The notes: generated by a model not told the origin, from the letters alone. 64,000 nt of DNA from Sodiomyces alkalinus F11 (GCF_003711515.1 NW_021167081.1:744001-808000); one strand, 5' to 3'. Numbered from the stretch's first letter, positions 24,767 to 36,005 are shown. Numbers and translations are program-made.

Positions 24767-24801
<35 letters not shown>

Positions 24802-25836
24802 TGCCTCATCTTCGCATCCAAGGCGCGGAGCTACCGCGACCTACCCATCCGATACGCCGACTTCTCCCCCCTGCACCGCAACGAGATCTCGGGCGCGCTG
24901 AGCGGCCTGACCCGCGTGCGCCGCTTCCACCAGGACGACGGGCACGTCTTCTGCCGCCCGTCGCAGGTCCGCGACGAGGTGTTCCGCACCCTCGACTTCA
25001 TGAAGACGGTATACGGCGCGCTAGGTCTGCACGGGTACGCCTTCGCGCTCGCCACGCGGCCGGAGGACCACTACATCGGGACGCAGGCCGAGTGGGACCG
25101 GGCCGAGGCGCAGCTGCGCGGGGCCCTCGAGCAGGCCGGGCTGCCGTACGCCGTCAAGGAAGGGGACGGCGCGTTCTACGGACCCAAGATCGACGTCATG
25201 CTGCGCGACTCGCACGGGAAGACGCACCAGGCCGGCACCATCCAGCTGGATTTCCAGCTGCCGCAGCGCTTCGGGCTCGCGTACCAGGCGCCCGCGCCCG
25301 AGCTGGAGACCCGTGGGGCCCGCCCGGAGGAGATCGAAGAGGCGGCGGCGGCGAAGGAGACGTACGGGCCCGTGACGCCGGTGCTGATCCACAGGGCGGT
25401 CTTGGGGTCGGTGGAGCGGCTCATGGCGCTTCTCATCGAGGAGTACGACGGGAAGTGGCCCTTCTGGCTCAACCCCCGGCAGGTCGTCATCCTGACCCTC
25501 AACGATTCGGAACCCGTCGTGGCGTGGGCTTCGCGGGTCAGGGACGAGCTTGTGGGGAGGGAGACGCGGGAGGAAGGCCGGACACAGCAGCCGCGTGCAA
25601 CGGGATTCACTGTGGATGTGGATGCCAGCACGAGGCCGTTGGGTGAGAAGCTGGCAGAGGCCGCGTCGAAAGGATACGGTCTGGTTCTCGTCGTCGGCCG
25701 GCAGAATGTGGAACAAGGGACAGTCACGCTCAACACCACCGTAATTACGGATGGGAAGCCGAAGAGAAGTAGGGAGGACTTGGCTCCCCCGGCACTTCTT
25801 GAGAGGATGAGGACGATGGTTGAGACGTATCAGTAG
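24289..25836 (+). CDS. threonyl-tRNA synthetase, mitochondrial
   Basis: A single-exon gene of 515 aa. The first ATG is at 24289; the upstream GTG codon is not a credible start. The first 35 residues are rich in Arg, Ala and Ser with almost no acidic residues, as in a mitochondrial presequence. The class II core follows directly, with no TGS or editing domain, as in yeast Mst1. Motif 1 lies near YVHYGFEEVITPNIYKKSLW, motif 2 is ADFSPLHRNE...RVRRFHQDDGHVFC, and motif 3 is VLIHRAVLGSVERLMALLIE. The zinc-site residues fit MNCPGHCLIF and later His positions. The anticodon-binding domain begins at WPFWLNPRQVVIL. It would charge mitochondrial tRNA-Thr. A Ser/Glu/Cys-rich insert (about residues 130-162) separates motif 1 from the zinc site. 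It faces the Zn2Cys6 gene divergently and the bHLH gene convergently. Confidence 0.93.
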
Positions 25837-26269
25837 TTGCTGCGGTGCTCTTGGTTCCCTCTCTCCCTTGTACATCACATTGTAAAATTTTGTATAACAA
25901 ATACCGGCGGCGGCATCTATACACGGTAATCTCATAAAGTCCCTCTTCTTCAATGTACGCCTCCCATGCTCCCATGGTATGTCTAAACTCGTACATCGAT
26001 GTCGAATACGGACTGTCCAAACCTCGCCGGCCTGTTGTGATTTAATAAAAAGCGGCTTTCCTGCTCAGCGTCCCCCGCTAGTTTGTTGTCCTCGGCTGAT
26101 TCGCCGGGATGGGCTGGTATGCGCGCCTAAGAGCGCGATACGAGTCGGTCACCTCAGGACAGGCCCAAACTCGACCCCTTGGTTTGCTCCGACTCTTGCA
26201 CATGCTTCCCCAGGCCCCGGGCGCCCCGATTGCACCCGTCGCATGGGCTGGGCGGAAATATTGGCCGTC
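25837..26269. other. convergent 3' spacer
   Basis: This 433-nt stretch lies between the stop codons of the ThrRS gene (+) and the bHLH gene (-). It should hold both 3' UTRs and poly(A) sites. Nothing else is recognised. Confidence 0.6.
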
Positions 26270-26928
26270 TCACCTCTTGACGTGCTCGTCAACGTGTCCC
26301 CCGGCAGCCTCGATCCGCTCGATCAGAGCGCGGCGCTCCGCCAGCTGCTCTCGCATGTACTTGACAGTTCGTTGCAGGACCAGGCCCTCCGAGCGACCCT
26401 GGCCTTCCAGCCCGGGAACCAGCTCCGTGAGGCGGTCGAAGGCTTCGCGGATCGCCTGACGACGTTTCTGTTCTGTTTCGGAGTGGGGGAGGGGCATGCG
26501 TCAGTCGAAACTATTCACGACAACCAGCACTTCATTGTTGATGGTCATTTTTCCAAGTATACGCCATAGCACGAGACGGGAGCCAAGGGTTGAGGCGGCG
26601 CATTGCGTGTCACTATATCGTTGTGTCTTGTGTATGGTGTGTGAATGGTACGCGGGTGTTGCGTGTGGATGTGTACGTGGTGCGTAGAGGCAGAGAGGGC
26701 CATATGGGTGGGAAGGGGATTGGACGAAAGACGCGGTACAAACTGACCAGAGGCAATATGATTTTGCTTCTTCTCCGCTTCCGTCAAGCGCGGTTTCTCG
26801 TCGCCGGCGGTGCCGTCGGGGTTTTCAGCCGTCGCAGATGAGGAGGAACGCGCATATGGCTGCGGCTGTTGGGCAAGGGCAGGCGGGGAGGCGGCCTTTT
26901 CCTTTTCCTTTTTGGCGGATGAGACCAT
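26270..26928 (-). CDS. small bHLH transcription factor (INO4-like)
   Basis: Two exons (26928-26748 and 26472-26270) join in frame to give 127 aa. The 275-nt intron starts gtcagt, ends gaaacag, and splits the basic region. The joined sequence reads KKQNHIASEQKRRQAIREAF, then DRLTELVPGLEG, the loop, and helix 2 VLQRTVKYMREQLAERRALI. This includes the H-x3-E-x3-R basic-region residues that contact an E-box. The N-terminal 45 residues are Lys/Ala/Pro-rich and probably disordered. Size and layout match the short INO4 class, which in yeast pairs with INO2 on phospholipid genes. The partner and targets in this fungus are inference. It shares a 440-nt divergent promoter with the Maf gene. Confidence 0.88.
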
Positions 26929-27369
26929 TGCCCTAGGTAATCTAGAGTTGGCGCGCTATTCCATCACATGTCTCCGTGGAGTCGGGGTCGGTAAAGTAGC
27001 GGCGCGAAAGTACGAATGGGTTTGGTGGGTATTTGCTGGTGATGGTGTTGAGATTGGTGTTGAGATTGGTGTGATGCTGGTTTGAGAGCATGTGATTGAA
27101 GTTGAAACCCGGGGTAATTACGTACCAGTCATCTGAAGTGGCGGCGACTAGATCTCTAGGTAATCTTGATAAGATAAGATAACGTCGATCATGTACGTAC
27201 CTTAGGTACCTTAGGTAGGTACCTTAGTTACCACAGTACAGCGGGGCTCATCTGGGATCCTGTTCTCGTCCACAACAAGATTGGCACAATCGACTCGTTC
27301 TACTGCATCCCAACTTCACTGTGAACCTGAGCCGGTGTTAAACAGGGTCGCTCCAAGGAACCGCTCGCC
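26929..27369. promoter_or_regulatory. bidirectional promoter, bHLH gene and Maf gene
   Basis: This 441-nt region separates two divergent starts. It contains a dense cluster of GGTACCTTAGG-type words between 27195 and 27235, with tandem overlapping copies, and tandem GTTGAGATTGGT units near 27047-27070. No TATA element is obvious. Assignment as a promoter rests on gene orientation alone. Confidence 0.5.
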
Positions 27370-28218
27370 ATGACAGACTTACTTACCGACTCGGAAACGC
27401 CGGCGGCGGACCAGACTTCGGGCGGTGCATCGTCAAAACAACAACAACAACCCACCCCCACTGGCAGTCGACGCCCAGGTCCGCCCTTCCCCCTCAAGCT
27501 CCCGATCCTCGAACACCTCAAGTCGAAGCGCGTGATCCTAGCCTCCGCCTCTCCACGCAGGAAAGCCCTCCTCGCCCAAGTCGGGCTCACGAACATCGAG
27601 ATCCTCCCGTCCACCCTGCCAGAGGACCTACCCAAGACGTCCGGCCCGCACGAATACGTCGCGGCGACGGCGCGCCAGAAAGCCCTCTCCGTCTATCAGA
27701 CCGCCGTGGAGACGCACCTGGCCTCGATACCGGACCCCGATCTCGTCATCGCCGCCGACACCATCATCGTCTCCCGCGACGGTCGCATCCTCGAGAAGCC
27801 GCGCTCCGAGGCCGATCACGTGCGCATGCTCCGCCTCCTCCGCGACACCGTCGCCCACCACGTCCTGACCGCCGTGTGCGTCGTCGCCCCGCGCGAGGAC
27901 GCCCGCCATCCGGGCTACGAGATCGCCTCGCATACGGAGCAGACCAAGGTCTTCTTCGTGCAGGAGGGCGACGGGCTGCCGGACGACGTCATCGAGGCGT
28001 ACGTCAAGACCCGGGAGGGTGCCGACAAGGCGGGCGGTTACGCTGTGCAGGGACTCGGTGGCGTGGTGCTCGTGGATAAGATTGAAGGGAGCTTTGATAA
28101 TGTGATTGGTCTACCTGTGAGGAAGACGCTGGCTTTGGCGGAGAAGGTGATATTCAAGCAGAACGTGGACGAGGAGACGTTTGTGAGCGACGAGGAGGGG
28201 GAGGGGGCCTTTACGTAG
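27370..28218 (+). CDS. Maf-family nucleotide pyrophosphatase
   Basis: A single-exon gene of 282 aa. The N-terminal 55 residues are Ser/Gln/Pro-rich and look like a disordered extension. The Maf domain then begins at KRVILASASPRRKALLAQVG, the conserved phosphate-binding loop. Further family signatures are YVAATARQKA, the VIAADTIIV segment with its catalytic Asp, the ILEKPRSEADHVRMLRLL stretch, and AYVKTREGADKAGGYAVQGL near the C-terminus. Maf proteins hydrolyse non-canonical and some canonical nucleoside triphosphates (dTTP, UTP, modified pyrimidines) to monophosphates and pyrophosphate, keeping them out of nucleic acids. Substrate preference cannot be read from the sequence alone. The start at 27370 is the first ATG of the open frame. 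Confidence 0.93.
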   Translation: MTDLLTDSETPAADQTSGGASSKQQQQPTPTGSRRPGPPFPLKLPILEHLKSKRVILASASPRRKALLAQVGLTNIEILPSTLPEDLPKTSGPHEYVAATARQKALSVYQTAVETHLASIPDPDLVIAADTIIVSRDGRILEKPRSEADHVRMLRLLRDTVAHHVLTAVCVVAPREDARHPGYEIASHTEQTKVFFVQEGDGLPDDVIEAYVKTREGADKAGGYAVQGLGGVVLVDKIEGSFDNVIGLPVRKTLALAEKVIFKQNVDEETFVSDEEGEGAFT

Positions 28219-29028
28219 AGGATGCTCGCGTGGAACGACCCGAGTTTGAGCGGGTCGGAGATGGGTATGCGTCTGCTGGACGGCGTATATCTCGAGACGG
28301 ATAGACGACAAAAGGATAGATTTCGGCTTGCCTGAGCATGGTTTACAGCAACTGCATACGTCTTGGAATTTGAATTTTACTAGGAGGCACAGTGAATACT
28401 GGAAGTACTTCACATGAGTGGACGAAATACCAAAACTACCTACCGAGTCCATACATGCACAATGTTACATCGATTCCAAGGACCGGAGCGTTTTTTCCGG
28501 TGAAGTAATTATGGATGGAATTCAAGACGCTGAGATCAAGTGTAGAAAAGATGCCCAAGATCCTCAGCATTGACATGTTTTGTGCTCCGTATATCAAGCA
28601 ACCTTTTGACGATCAGCATAAAAGATCAAAAAGTAAAAAACCCCCCCTCCCCGTCTTGTAACAACACCACTACTGGTTCAAACCATTGGAAATTGTCTTG
28701 AGCGGATGTGAGAACGACGAGCCCACGATGTGATGACGGGGTGTGGAAGGGGGCATCACACCAAGTACCGGTACGTGCCCACTCACGCCGATAAGATAAG
28801 GTACCTAGGACGAGGTACATTCATATCCGCCGACGACCATCTTCACCGCCCAAAATTTCTCGAGTTCTGCCGCTCAGCATCCCACTGTCCAATTCATCAC
28901 CTCCATCTCCCACTGCCATTACCATAACCAGAATCGCCATCAACACTCGACAAGGTACTCCGATCAGCCCGAATTGATGGTCAATACACATTTCATTCAC
29001 AGCCTCCCCTAGACGAAGACGTGGAACG
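28219..29028. other. spacer between Maf gene and UTP11
   Basis: This 810-nt tandem spacer holds the Maf 3' UTR and the UTP11 promoter. One AGGTACCTAGG word occurs at 28799-28811. Nothing else is recognised. Confidence 0.6.
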
Positions 29029-29997
29029 ATGTCCTCCATGCGAAACGCCGTCCAAAGGCGGTCCCATAGGGAACGCGCCCAACCATTAGAGCGGCAGCGT
29101 CTAGGCCTACTCGAAAAGGATAAAGTCAGTCTCCGACCCTTGCCATTCTCCATCACTTCTCCCTTCTTTCGTCCCAAGGGGCCGCTCCTGCATCTCGCTC
29201 CCCCCCCCCCCCCTTGGGCGATCCACACGAACCTCCGCTAACAACACCAAAAACAGGACCGCAAACTCCGCCAAAAAGACTACAAAAAGAAACAAGCAAC
29301 CCTCAAAGCCCTCCGCGCAAAAGCCGACGACCGCAACGAAGATGAGTTCTACTTCGGCATGGCCTCCCGCCAGGGGCCCGGCTCGCGCCTGTCGCAGGGG
29401 AAGCGGTGGAGCGGCACCGTGGCCGGCGACCGCGGGAACAAGGCCCTCTCCACGGACGCGGTGCGGCTCCTCAAGACCCAGGACGTCGGGTACGTGCGCA
29501 CCATGCGCAGCGTCGTCGTCAAGGAGGTGACGAGGCTGCGGGAGCAGCTCGTCTTCGCTTCCGAGGGGTTGCCCGAGGTGGATGACGAAGAGGTCGATGA
29601 GGAGGAGGGGGGGTTTGATTTCGCGGCGCCGCTTTCGGGTCTGGCGCGGCCGAAGAAGATTGTGTTTGTGGATGGTGAGGCGGAGGCGGCTCTCAACGGT
29701 GTGGGAGACAGAGAGAAAGAGGGGGAGGAGGAAGAGTTTGGTGGGTTTGATGACAGTGAAGGGGGCGATGCCGAGAAGGACAAGGGAGAGGATCAGAAAC
29801 ACGACGAGATGGCGCGGAGGACTAGGAATTTGCAGCGGATACGGAAGGAGCTTGCCTTGGCGGAAAAGAAGCTCAAGGTGCTCACCGAGGCAGAGAGGGA
29901 ATTGGAGGTTCAGAAAGCAAAGATGGCCAAGACGGCTACTTCGGGCGGCGTCACGAGGAAAGGGAAGAAGATTATGGTCAGGGCACGGAAGAAGTGA
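29029..29997 (+). CDS. utp11: UTP11, U3 snoRNP / small-subunit processome protein
   Basis: Two exons (29029-29124 and 29257-29997) join in phase 0 to give 278 aa. The 132-nt intron starts gtcagt and ends aacag. The N-terminus [18 protein letters not shown], the [20 protein letters not shown] segment and the DEFYFGM motif are hallmarks of the UTP11 family. The [20 protein letters not shown] segment and the basic C-terminal coiled coil ([20 protein letters not shown]) also fit. UTP11 binds the U3 snoRNP in the nucleolus and is needed for early cleavage of the 18S pre-rRNA. A strongly acidic Gly/Glu/Asp insert (about residues 140-225) is longer than in yeast and probably disordered. It ends in a basic [12 protein letters not shown] tail. 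Confidence 0.95.
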
Positions 29998-30346
29998 TTT
30001 GGGGGAGGCAAGACAAAAAACCGGTCCTCGTATCTTGATTCTTTTCCCTTCTCTGTTCCGTCGAGCGAACAGCTCGCGCCTTGCTCTCGTACTCTCTTAG
30101 CGATACCCCTCGAGAAGCCACGAACGAAATATATGGTGAACCTAACTAAGTATGAGACTCCGCTTCCAACCCCGAGACCTGAAAGAGGAAGAAAGGATGA
30201 AAACAATATCGGACGATTCCCATGACCCATTTCCCATCATCATATGGGGGTATCTTACGCCCATTCCGTTCCTCATTAGCCCGCTTTGTTACCCATTTCA
30301 TTGCGACGCGTCCCGACGCGTCCCGACCCGTCTCATCTCGTCCCCT
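29998..30346. other. convergent 3' spacer
   Basis: These 349 nt lie between the stops of UTP11 (+) and the 645-aa protein gene (-). Apart from a short GACGCGTCCC direct repeat near 30308-30325, I see nothing in it. Confidence 0.6.
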
Positions 30347-32284
30347 TCAGTGCTTCGATCGCAAGCCGAGACACCTCCCCACCCCAAACAGTACAGCCAC
30401 CAGGGCCTTGACGACCATAGTCAGCGACCAAATAATAAACTTGAACACGCCACCGAGCACCTTGAACGCAATACGCAGCGGCCAGGGGAGCTTCCGTCTA
30501 GTCTCGTTGGTGACCTGCTCCAACTTGGCAAATCCGCCACCATCCTGGCTCTCCAGGTCCATCTCCATCTCCTCCACCCGGGGCCTGCCGCCCCATTTCT
30601 TGCCGCCGCCCTTCGCCTTCGGCTTTTTACCTCCACTCCGCCTGCTGCTGCTGGTGCTGCTGCTGCTATCGCTGTGGCGCGCCCCGTCCCCGCCAGCGAG
30701 CATCGAAGGCGGGAGGGGCGGCGGCTCGAAAGCCTCGACGTGGACCCCTCGCTCGTCGCCGGCCGCCACGAGGAGGAGCGCCGCCACGGCGACGTCAACG
30801 ATGAAAAAGCTGTCGATGTGGGCGGCGACGGTGGTGTCGACTTCGAGCCAACCGGCGCCGGTGCCATCGCGCGTCAGCCGGGCCAGCGGCCGCGGGCTCT
30901 CGTGGTGCTCCAGCGTGTACTCGACCCGGCTCCAGGCAGGGAACCGGTCCACGGTGACGCGGAAGGGCGCGGCCAGGGCCGGGTGTACGAGGAAGTGTGA
31001 CGACGTGTCGTCGTCCCAGAGGAGCCGGGCGCATTCGGCTTCGGCCATGGTGACGGCGGCGGGGTCGTCGGGACGGGCGAGCGCCACACGGGAGGCGGCA
31101 TGCGGGTAGAGGAGGGCGACGAGGCCGTCGTTGGGCCGGTGGCGACGCGACTCCTCTTCGAGCGTCGTTGTGAGGACGTCCTGCCAGTGCTTTCCTTCGC
31201 TGGATTTGCCGTCTCCGTTTTTGCTCCCATCTTTGCCTCCGCCGATGACGTTGCTGAGAATGTTGCCGTTTGTGGAGGAGGCGGATGACGAGGAAGAGGA
31301 ATGACCCGGGGGTGCTTTATACGGCTTGCTCGGGTCGTGGCGTGTGAGCGAAACGTAGGCTGAGGCGGAGGTCGGGTCTAGGCGGAGGTTGTAGAATGGT
31401 TGTTGGCGGGATGAGAGGGTGTAGACGGGTGCGTCCCTTTCCTGGGAGAGCTTCAGACAGTAGACGCGGCCATCGGACGGCGAGGCTCGCCAGCCGTTGA
31501 CGACCCTCCAGAGGCCTTTCAGCTGCTCGTTCGAGGATTCGGTGGGCAATGACGGCATCTCGTTGCCCCGGGGCGGCCATCTCTGGGGCTGCAGCGTGGG
31601 CTGCGGGAAGGCCAGCTGCGGGCTCGCCATGCCCGGGGTTCCGGCAGCCGGGGCGGCCGTCTCGTAATCGTCGCCGGGGTGGAGAGATATTCTGTTGATG
31701 ACGGCACGCGGGATGTGCGTGGGACTGGTCTGCGTAGGAAAATAGTCTTGCTGACCGAGCGGGAGGTTGGGATTGTATTGTGGGAAGATGGACCGCAGGA
31801 CGGGCTGGTCTTCCCGCCCCGGGAAGGCTGACGAAGACGGCTCCTCGTGGAGAGGGAGCTTGGCGATGGAACTCCTGGACCTGTTGCTGTTACTGCGTAC
31901 AAGAGTCTGGGCTTCCGAAAAGGCCGTCGCAGTATCGGAACGTGGAGGAATGTCTGCTGCAGGTGGAGGCTTCTGCACAGGTATCTGGGTCCCATCTCGT
32001 CTGGCCCGAGACGATTGACTCTCGTCCAGCGGAGTCTGCTGAAGGGTCTGTGGAGGGGATATGGAATCAATGGACGACTGCATCCTGTGCAGTGGTGTGC
32101 GCCTCCCGTGCCTCGGAGGTGAGGCGTCGGTAAAACTTTGGCTACCCCCTACGCCCAATGAACCCGTACGCTCCCTCGAGCTCGATCTCCTGGTTCGTGA
32201 CGATGGTCTCGAAATTGTAGGAGGCCTGGTGTTCGGGTTAGGGAAAAGCGAATACCCCACGGAGGGCTGTGGCGGTGTCGACAT
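30347..32284 (-). CDS. conserved-looking fungal protein of unknown function, C-terminal hydrophobic segment
   Basis: A single-exon gene. The open frame extends upstream to 32431, but I choose the ATG at 32284 (MSTPPQPSVGYSLFPNPNTR) because the preceding residues look like translated leader; this gives 645 aa. The first 250 residues are Ser/Pro/Arg-rich and probably disordered. A folded region follows: WRVVNGWRASPSDGRVYCLK to about residue 560, including RVTVDRFPAWSRVEYTLEHH and an HIDSFFIVDVAVAALLLVAA stretch. Ser-rich and Lys/Gly-rich linkers come next. The C-terminus (LPWPLRIAFKVLGGVFKFII and beyond) is hydrophobic and basic and could be a membrane anchor or amphipathic helix. I do not recognise a catalytic family. 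Codon use and length support a real gene. Confidence 0.8.
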   Translation of the reverse strand: MSTPPQPSVGYSLFPNPNTRPPTISRPSSRTRRSSSRERTGSLGVGGSQSFTDASPPRHGRRTPLHRMQSSIDSISPPQTLQQTPLDESQSSRARRDGTQIPVQKPPPAADIPPRSDTATAFSEAQTLVRSNSNRSRSSIAKLPLHEEPSSSAFPGREDQPVLRSIFPQYNPNLPLGQQDYFPTQTSPTHIPRAVINRISLHPGDDYETAAPAAGTPGMASPQLAFPQPTLQPQRWPPRGNEMPSLPTESSNEQLKGLWRVVNGWRASPSDGRVYCLKLSQERDAPVYTLSSRQQPFYNLRLDPTSASAYVSLTRHDPSKPYKAPPGHSSSSSSASSTNGNILSNVIGGGKDGSKNGDGKSSEGKHWQDVLTTTLEEESRRHRPNDGLVALLYPHAASRVALARPDDPAAVTMAEAECARLLWDDDTSSHFLVHPALAAPFRVTVDRFPAWSRVEYTLEHHESPRPLARLTRDGTGAGWLEVDTTVAAHIDSFFIVDVAVAALLLVAAGDERGVHVEAFEPPPLPPSMLAGGDGARHSDSSSSTSSSRRSGGKKPKAKGGGKKWGGRPRVEEMEMDLESQDGGGFAKLEQVTNETRRKLPWPLRIAFKVLGGVFKFIIWSLTMVVKALVAVLFGVGRCLGLRSKH

Positions 32285-34200
32285 GATAGGAACGCAAGAC
32301 GATGCGAAAAGTTCGAAGGGTTCAGTGTCTCGGTGTTTCTTTTTTGGTATACCCTTGTGATCTGAACCGAGTGTTGTCGGAGCGATGCTATTGGAATGAA
32401 AGCTGAGAAAAGAGAGGAAGGCGGACGGCAAGACGAAGAAGTCAGATTCGCAATTGCACGCTGACTACCAGCGGCCCATGATACCAGGATAGGAGTCAAG
32501 TAGAAGGATCACTTCATTCAAGCGAGACGCGACATCAAGATGTCTGACAATGTTGAGAACTGTCGGGAGAGAGAGAGAAACAGTCCAGAAACATGATTCA
32601 ATTAGGACGGCATGGTCATGCGAATGAGTATATACTTGGCAGTGAGCAGACCGAGTAGAGAGAGCAAAGCAAATCGAGACGAAAGGGCAACAAGGGTGAG
32701 CGCGAGCGCGATGCACACAGGTGCAAAGCTGCACTAGGCATGCTTAAGCGCTGGAGCGATGGGGGATCTCTGGACGTGAGTGGTGAGATTGGTGAGATAG
32801 AAAGATGGAGGGGTACCGGGATGCGCCTGTGTGCAGGACGAAAATAGGGTGGGAAACGGACGGGTTAGGCCAATGAGGAGAGCCATCACCTCGCATGTTA
32901 GCCGCCGAGATGTGAGGTTGGTCCAGGGGCGGGCAGACACACGCGGGGATGGTTGGTGGAGGGAGGGCTGGGAGGAGGTGACACGACCGTCGGCGGTCAA
33001 GAGTCAAGATCAAGCTCGAGGCCAAGCGGGGAAGACTGGTGAGCAGGGCATTAAAAGTAGGATGTCATTGGTCGGGTCATGGAGAGAGCAGGTTGTAGTC
33101 TTTGAAGCCTGCCGCGGGCTTCTGTATATTTTGAAGGGAAGACGGGAAACAAAGGCATTCATTGTCGGCTCCTTGACGGAGTAGTTTTGGTGGGTTTGGC
33201 CGGACTGGCGAATGAACGACCAGATTAGGCCGCGATCCTCGGCGGTATGCATTTTCTTGACAATTGCTGACAGCCCAAAACGGGCGATCCGTGTGATGAA
33301 AAAAGAAAAAAGAAAGATCTCAAATGCGTCGGCAAGTCGATGGACAGAGTGAGAACGTGAAGAGTTGAGGGTTTGAGTGTCTTGGTTTTTAATGGTTCAC
33401 ATCGTTGGGGAGTACGTACAAGTACCTTATGTAATCCTGGCTTTTCCTCTTCTGGCTCAAACTCGGTACCTAAGGTAACCAACCTTTTCCTTGACCTCGA
33501 AAGAATCCGTATATGAACTTTCGACTTGCACACATCCCAAGTGAACATTCCAATGGATGGTCAATGTCGGTCCAGTTTTCAGGCGACACTGGCTATGCAC
33601 AAACCCATACAGGGCTGTAGATATGCATTGTCGCGGTTATATGGCACTGAGGGTTCGCTACTACGATTCATCGTGACAAATGCAGCAAGACGCGGTATCG
33701 ATGTCGGAAAGACGGAAGCAAGTAATACGGCAAAATACCTGGGCGGTTGGTTCTTACTATGATTGAGTGTCTACTCTCGGTCTCTCGACAAACAGGCGTA
33801 ATATGGTCTGACCGTCTGATCGACCACTAAAACCCAGAGATTACTATTGATAATGACTCCCGATAAAATGTCCCGTTGATCAGTGCAGAGCAATTCACTC
33901 GACGACTGTGCTTCCGGTCTCAACTCCGCACCCGATAATCGGACCGCACTCGGTCGGCCGGTAAGCCGATTATGGCCGACCGAAGCCCCACCAGTTGGCT
34001 GTACCACGAGTGCCTTTGCCCAAGGTACGTGTACACAGCTTGTCGTTGACCAACTTTTCAAGATTAAGGGGTTACCACTGGCAATCGACTCAAGATCCGT
34101 ACATGGCATGAAAGCTTCGTAATCGTCAGAAGTAGATAAATGGTGAGATATTTCCACTGACGTCTGTATACAGATACCTCCGGAAAACAAGAAACAAATC
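32285..34200. promoter_or_regulatory. divergent spacer, 645-aa protein gene and D-amino-acid oxidase
   Basis: This 1.9 kb region lies between two divergent starts. Short open frames are present, but none is convincing. GGTACC-centred words occur at 33422-33432 and 33466-33478. The region should contain both promoters and 5' leaders. No specific binding site can be assigned. Confidence 0.5.
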
Positions 34201-35509
34201 ATGTCCAAGCCCAACATCGCCGTCATAGGGTATGTACCAAAACTCACCTCATGATACGACCCGTTGACTGAGCCTCGCCCTCGCCCAGAGCCGGTGTGAT
34301 AGGCCTCAGCGTCGCCGTACGCCTCCAAGCAGAAGGCCACCATGTAACCATCATAGCAAAGGACTTCCCTTCCCCCTTCGAGACCGTCGACTCCCGCGCA
34401 GCCATCAACTACGCCTCGCAATGGGCCGGCGCCCACAACCGCTTCTGGCCTCCCCGCGACGACAACGACACCCTAGCCGTCCGGGACCACGCCATGTCCC
34501 TGACCACCTTCGACCGCATGGACGACATCGCCCGCCGCCACCCGGAAGCGGGCATCACCTTCATGAAAGGGGTCGAGTACCTCGAGGACCCGGCCCCGGA
34601 GTACCGCAACCTGAGCACCGACCGCGCCGCCCAGCTCGGCTATCGCGATTTTCGGCTCTACCGACCGGACGAGCTCCCGGACGACCGCGTCAAGCTGGGC
34701 TTCGAGTACCGCACCTGGTGTGTCAACCCCATGGTCTACTGTTCGTATCTCCTCCGTCGCTTTGTCCGCTCCGGGGGGAAGGCCGTACGGCGGGAACTGC
34801 TCCATGAGCGCGAGGTCTTCACTATCCCTGAGCTAGTGGAGCCTGCCCGCGTCGTCTTGAACTGTTCCGGCTGTGGCTTTGGTGACCCCAACTCGTTCAT
34901 TACTCGAGGTAAAGTTTTGAATCATAGTCCTTTCTGTTCCCCCGCTGCCTTAATCTGTCATTTATCTACCTACTCATTTACCTACTCATCTGTTACCCGA
35001 CGAACCCCCCCCACCTCCCCAATCCCCCAACATCTTCCCCTCTTACCCCGCTTCCCCCCATTATGCTCCTAGTCTTCTCACACCCCTCAGGACAAACCTG
35101 CGTCGTGGCCAACGAATGCTCGGAGACGGTAACACGCCAAAAAGCCGACGGCTCATGGACCTTCGTTATTCCCCGCAACTTTGACGGAGGCACCATCATC
35201 GGCGGCACCAAGGAGCCCGACAACTGGGAGTCTGAGCCGTCACCCGCTGTCCGCACCAGACTCCTGGACGCCTTCGCCGCTACATACCCGCCCATTCTAA
35301 GGGCCGGCGGTGGCAAAATGCACGTGCTGAGGGATATCGTGGGCAGACGACCGACCCGGAAAGGCGGGATGAGGTTAGAGAAGGAGGATCTCGGTGACGG
35401 ACGGCTCATCATACACGCCTACGGTCTTGGCGGTAGAGGATACGAACTCTCCTGGGGAGTGGCTGAGGCTGTAGTCGATTTGTTGAGTTCTGGGCGTGCC
35501 AGGCTGTGA
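34201..35509 (+). CDS. D-amino-acid oxidase (FAD), peroxisomal
   Basis: Three exons (34201-34229, 34289-34908, 35091-35509) give 355 aa with both joins in frame. The first exon is only 29 nt and ends inside the FAD-binding motif. The spliced N-terminus is MSKPNIAVIGAGVIGLSV, a classical GxGxxG dinucleotide-binding fold. The C-terminal family signature HAYGLGGRGYELSWG is intact. The protein ends GRARL, whose last three residues (ARL) fit the PTS1 peroxisomal consensus. The enzyme would oxidatively deaminate D-amino acids to 2-oxo acids, ammonia and hydrogen peroxide inside peroxisomes. Whether it prefers neutral D-amino acids or D-aspartate is not decided by what I can see. Length is normal for the family. 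The 58-nt and 182-nt introns have standard gtatgt and gtaaag donors. Confidence 0.93.
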
Positions 35510-36005
35510 GAGCTCATTAAAAGCCGTCTCTTTTTGGTAGTTTCACCGCGTAATACGCATTTAAGATGGCATTGCATGAATATAATGACTTTCCAAAGGA
35601 CAGATCGCATTTCATCGCAGTCTCGAAGCCTCATGGGTTATTCAGTTGAGACTCCTTTCCAAGAGGCAGACATCACGGGGCTGCTTCGACTGCGAGCATG
35701 TGAACACAACCTTTGCTTTTTGTCCTTCATCCAGTTCAAGGGGCACTTTCGTAACAGAGTCCATGCTGTTGATCCCGAGAGAAAGATGAATATGCTAGAA
35801 AACTCGTATCTTTGTCTAGAAGCGGCGTGGAGACCGAGCAAGGCAAAATAAAAACCCGAGATGACCCCAACGCCGCACTATGCATACATCGCTTTTGGAG
35901 CCCACCGCTCATTTATCCTTACTGTACAGCATAGACCCAAAGGTATAGGCCTCGGCTCGTCGTCCCTGCCCGGCCAACCCAACCTCGCCGTGCAAGGAAA
36001 ATATA
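35510..36005. other. convergent 3' spacer
   Basis: These 496 nt lie between the stop codons of the D-amino-acid oxidase gene (+) and CMC1 (-). Nothing beyond expected 3' UTR sequence is recognised. Confidence 0.6.

Noticed and set aside
24615..25646. 343-codon frame inside the ThrRS gene
   Set aside because: An Arg/Pro/Ala-rich alternative frame of the ThrRS exon, with no independent start context or motif.
33771..34436. 221-codon minus-strand frame over the D-amino-acid oxidase 5' region
   Set aside because: It covers exon 1, the intron and part of exon 2 of a well-supported gene, and has no features of its own.
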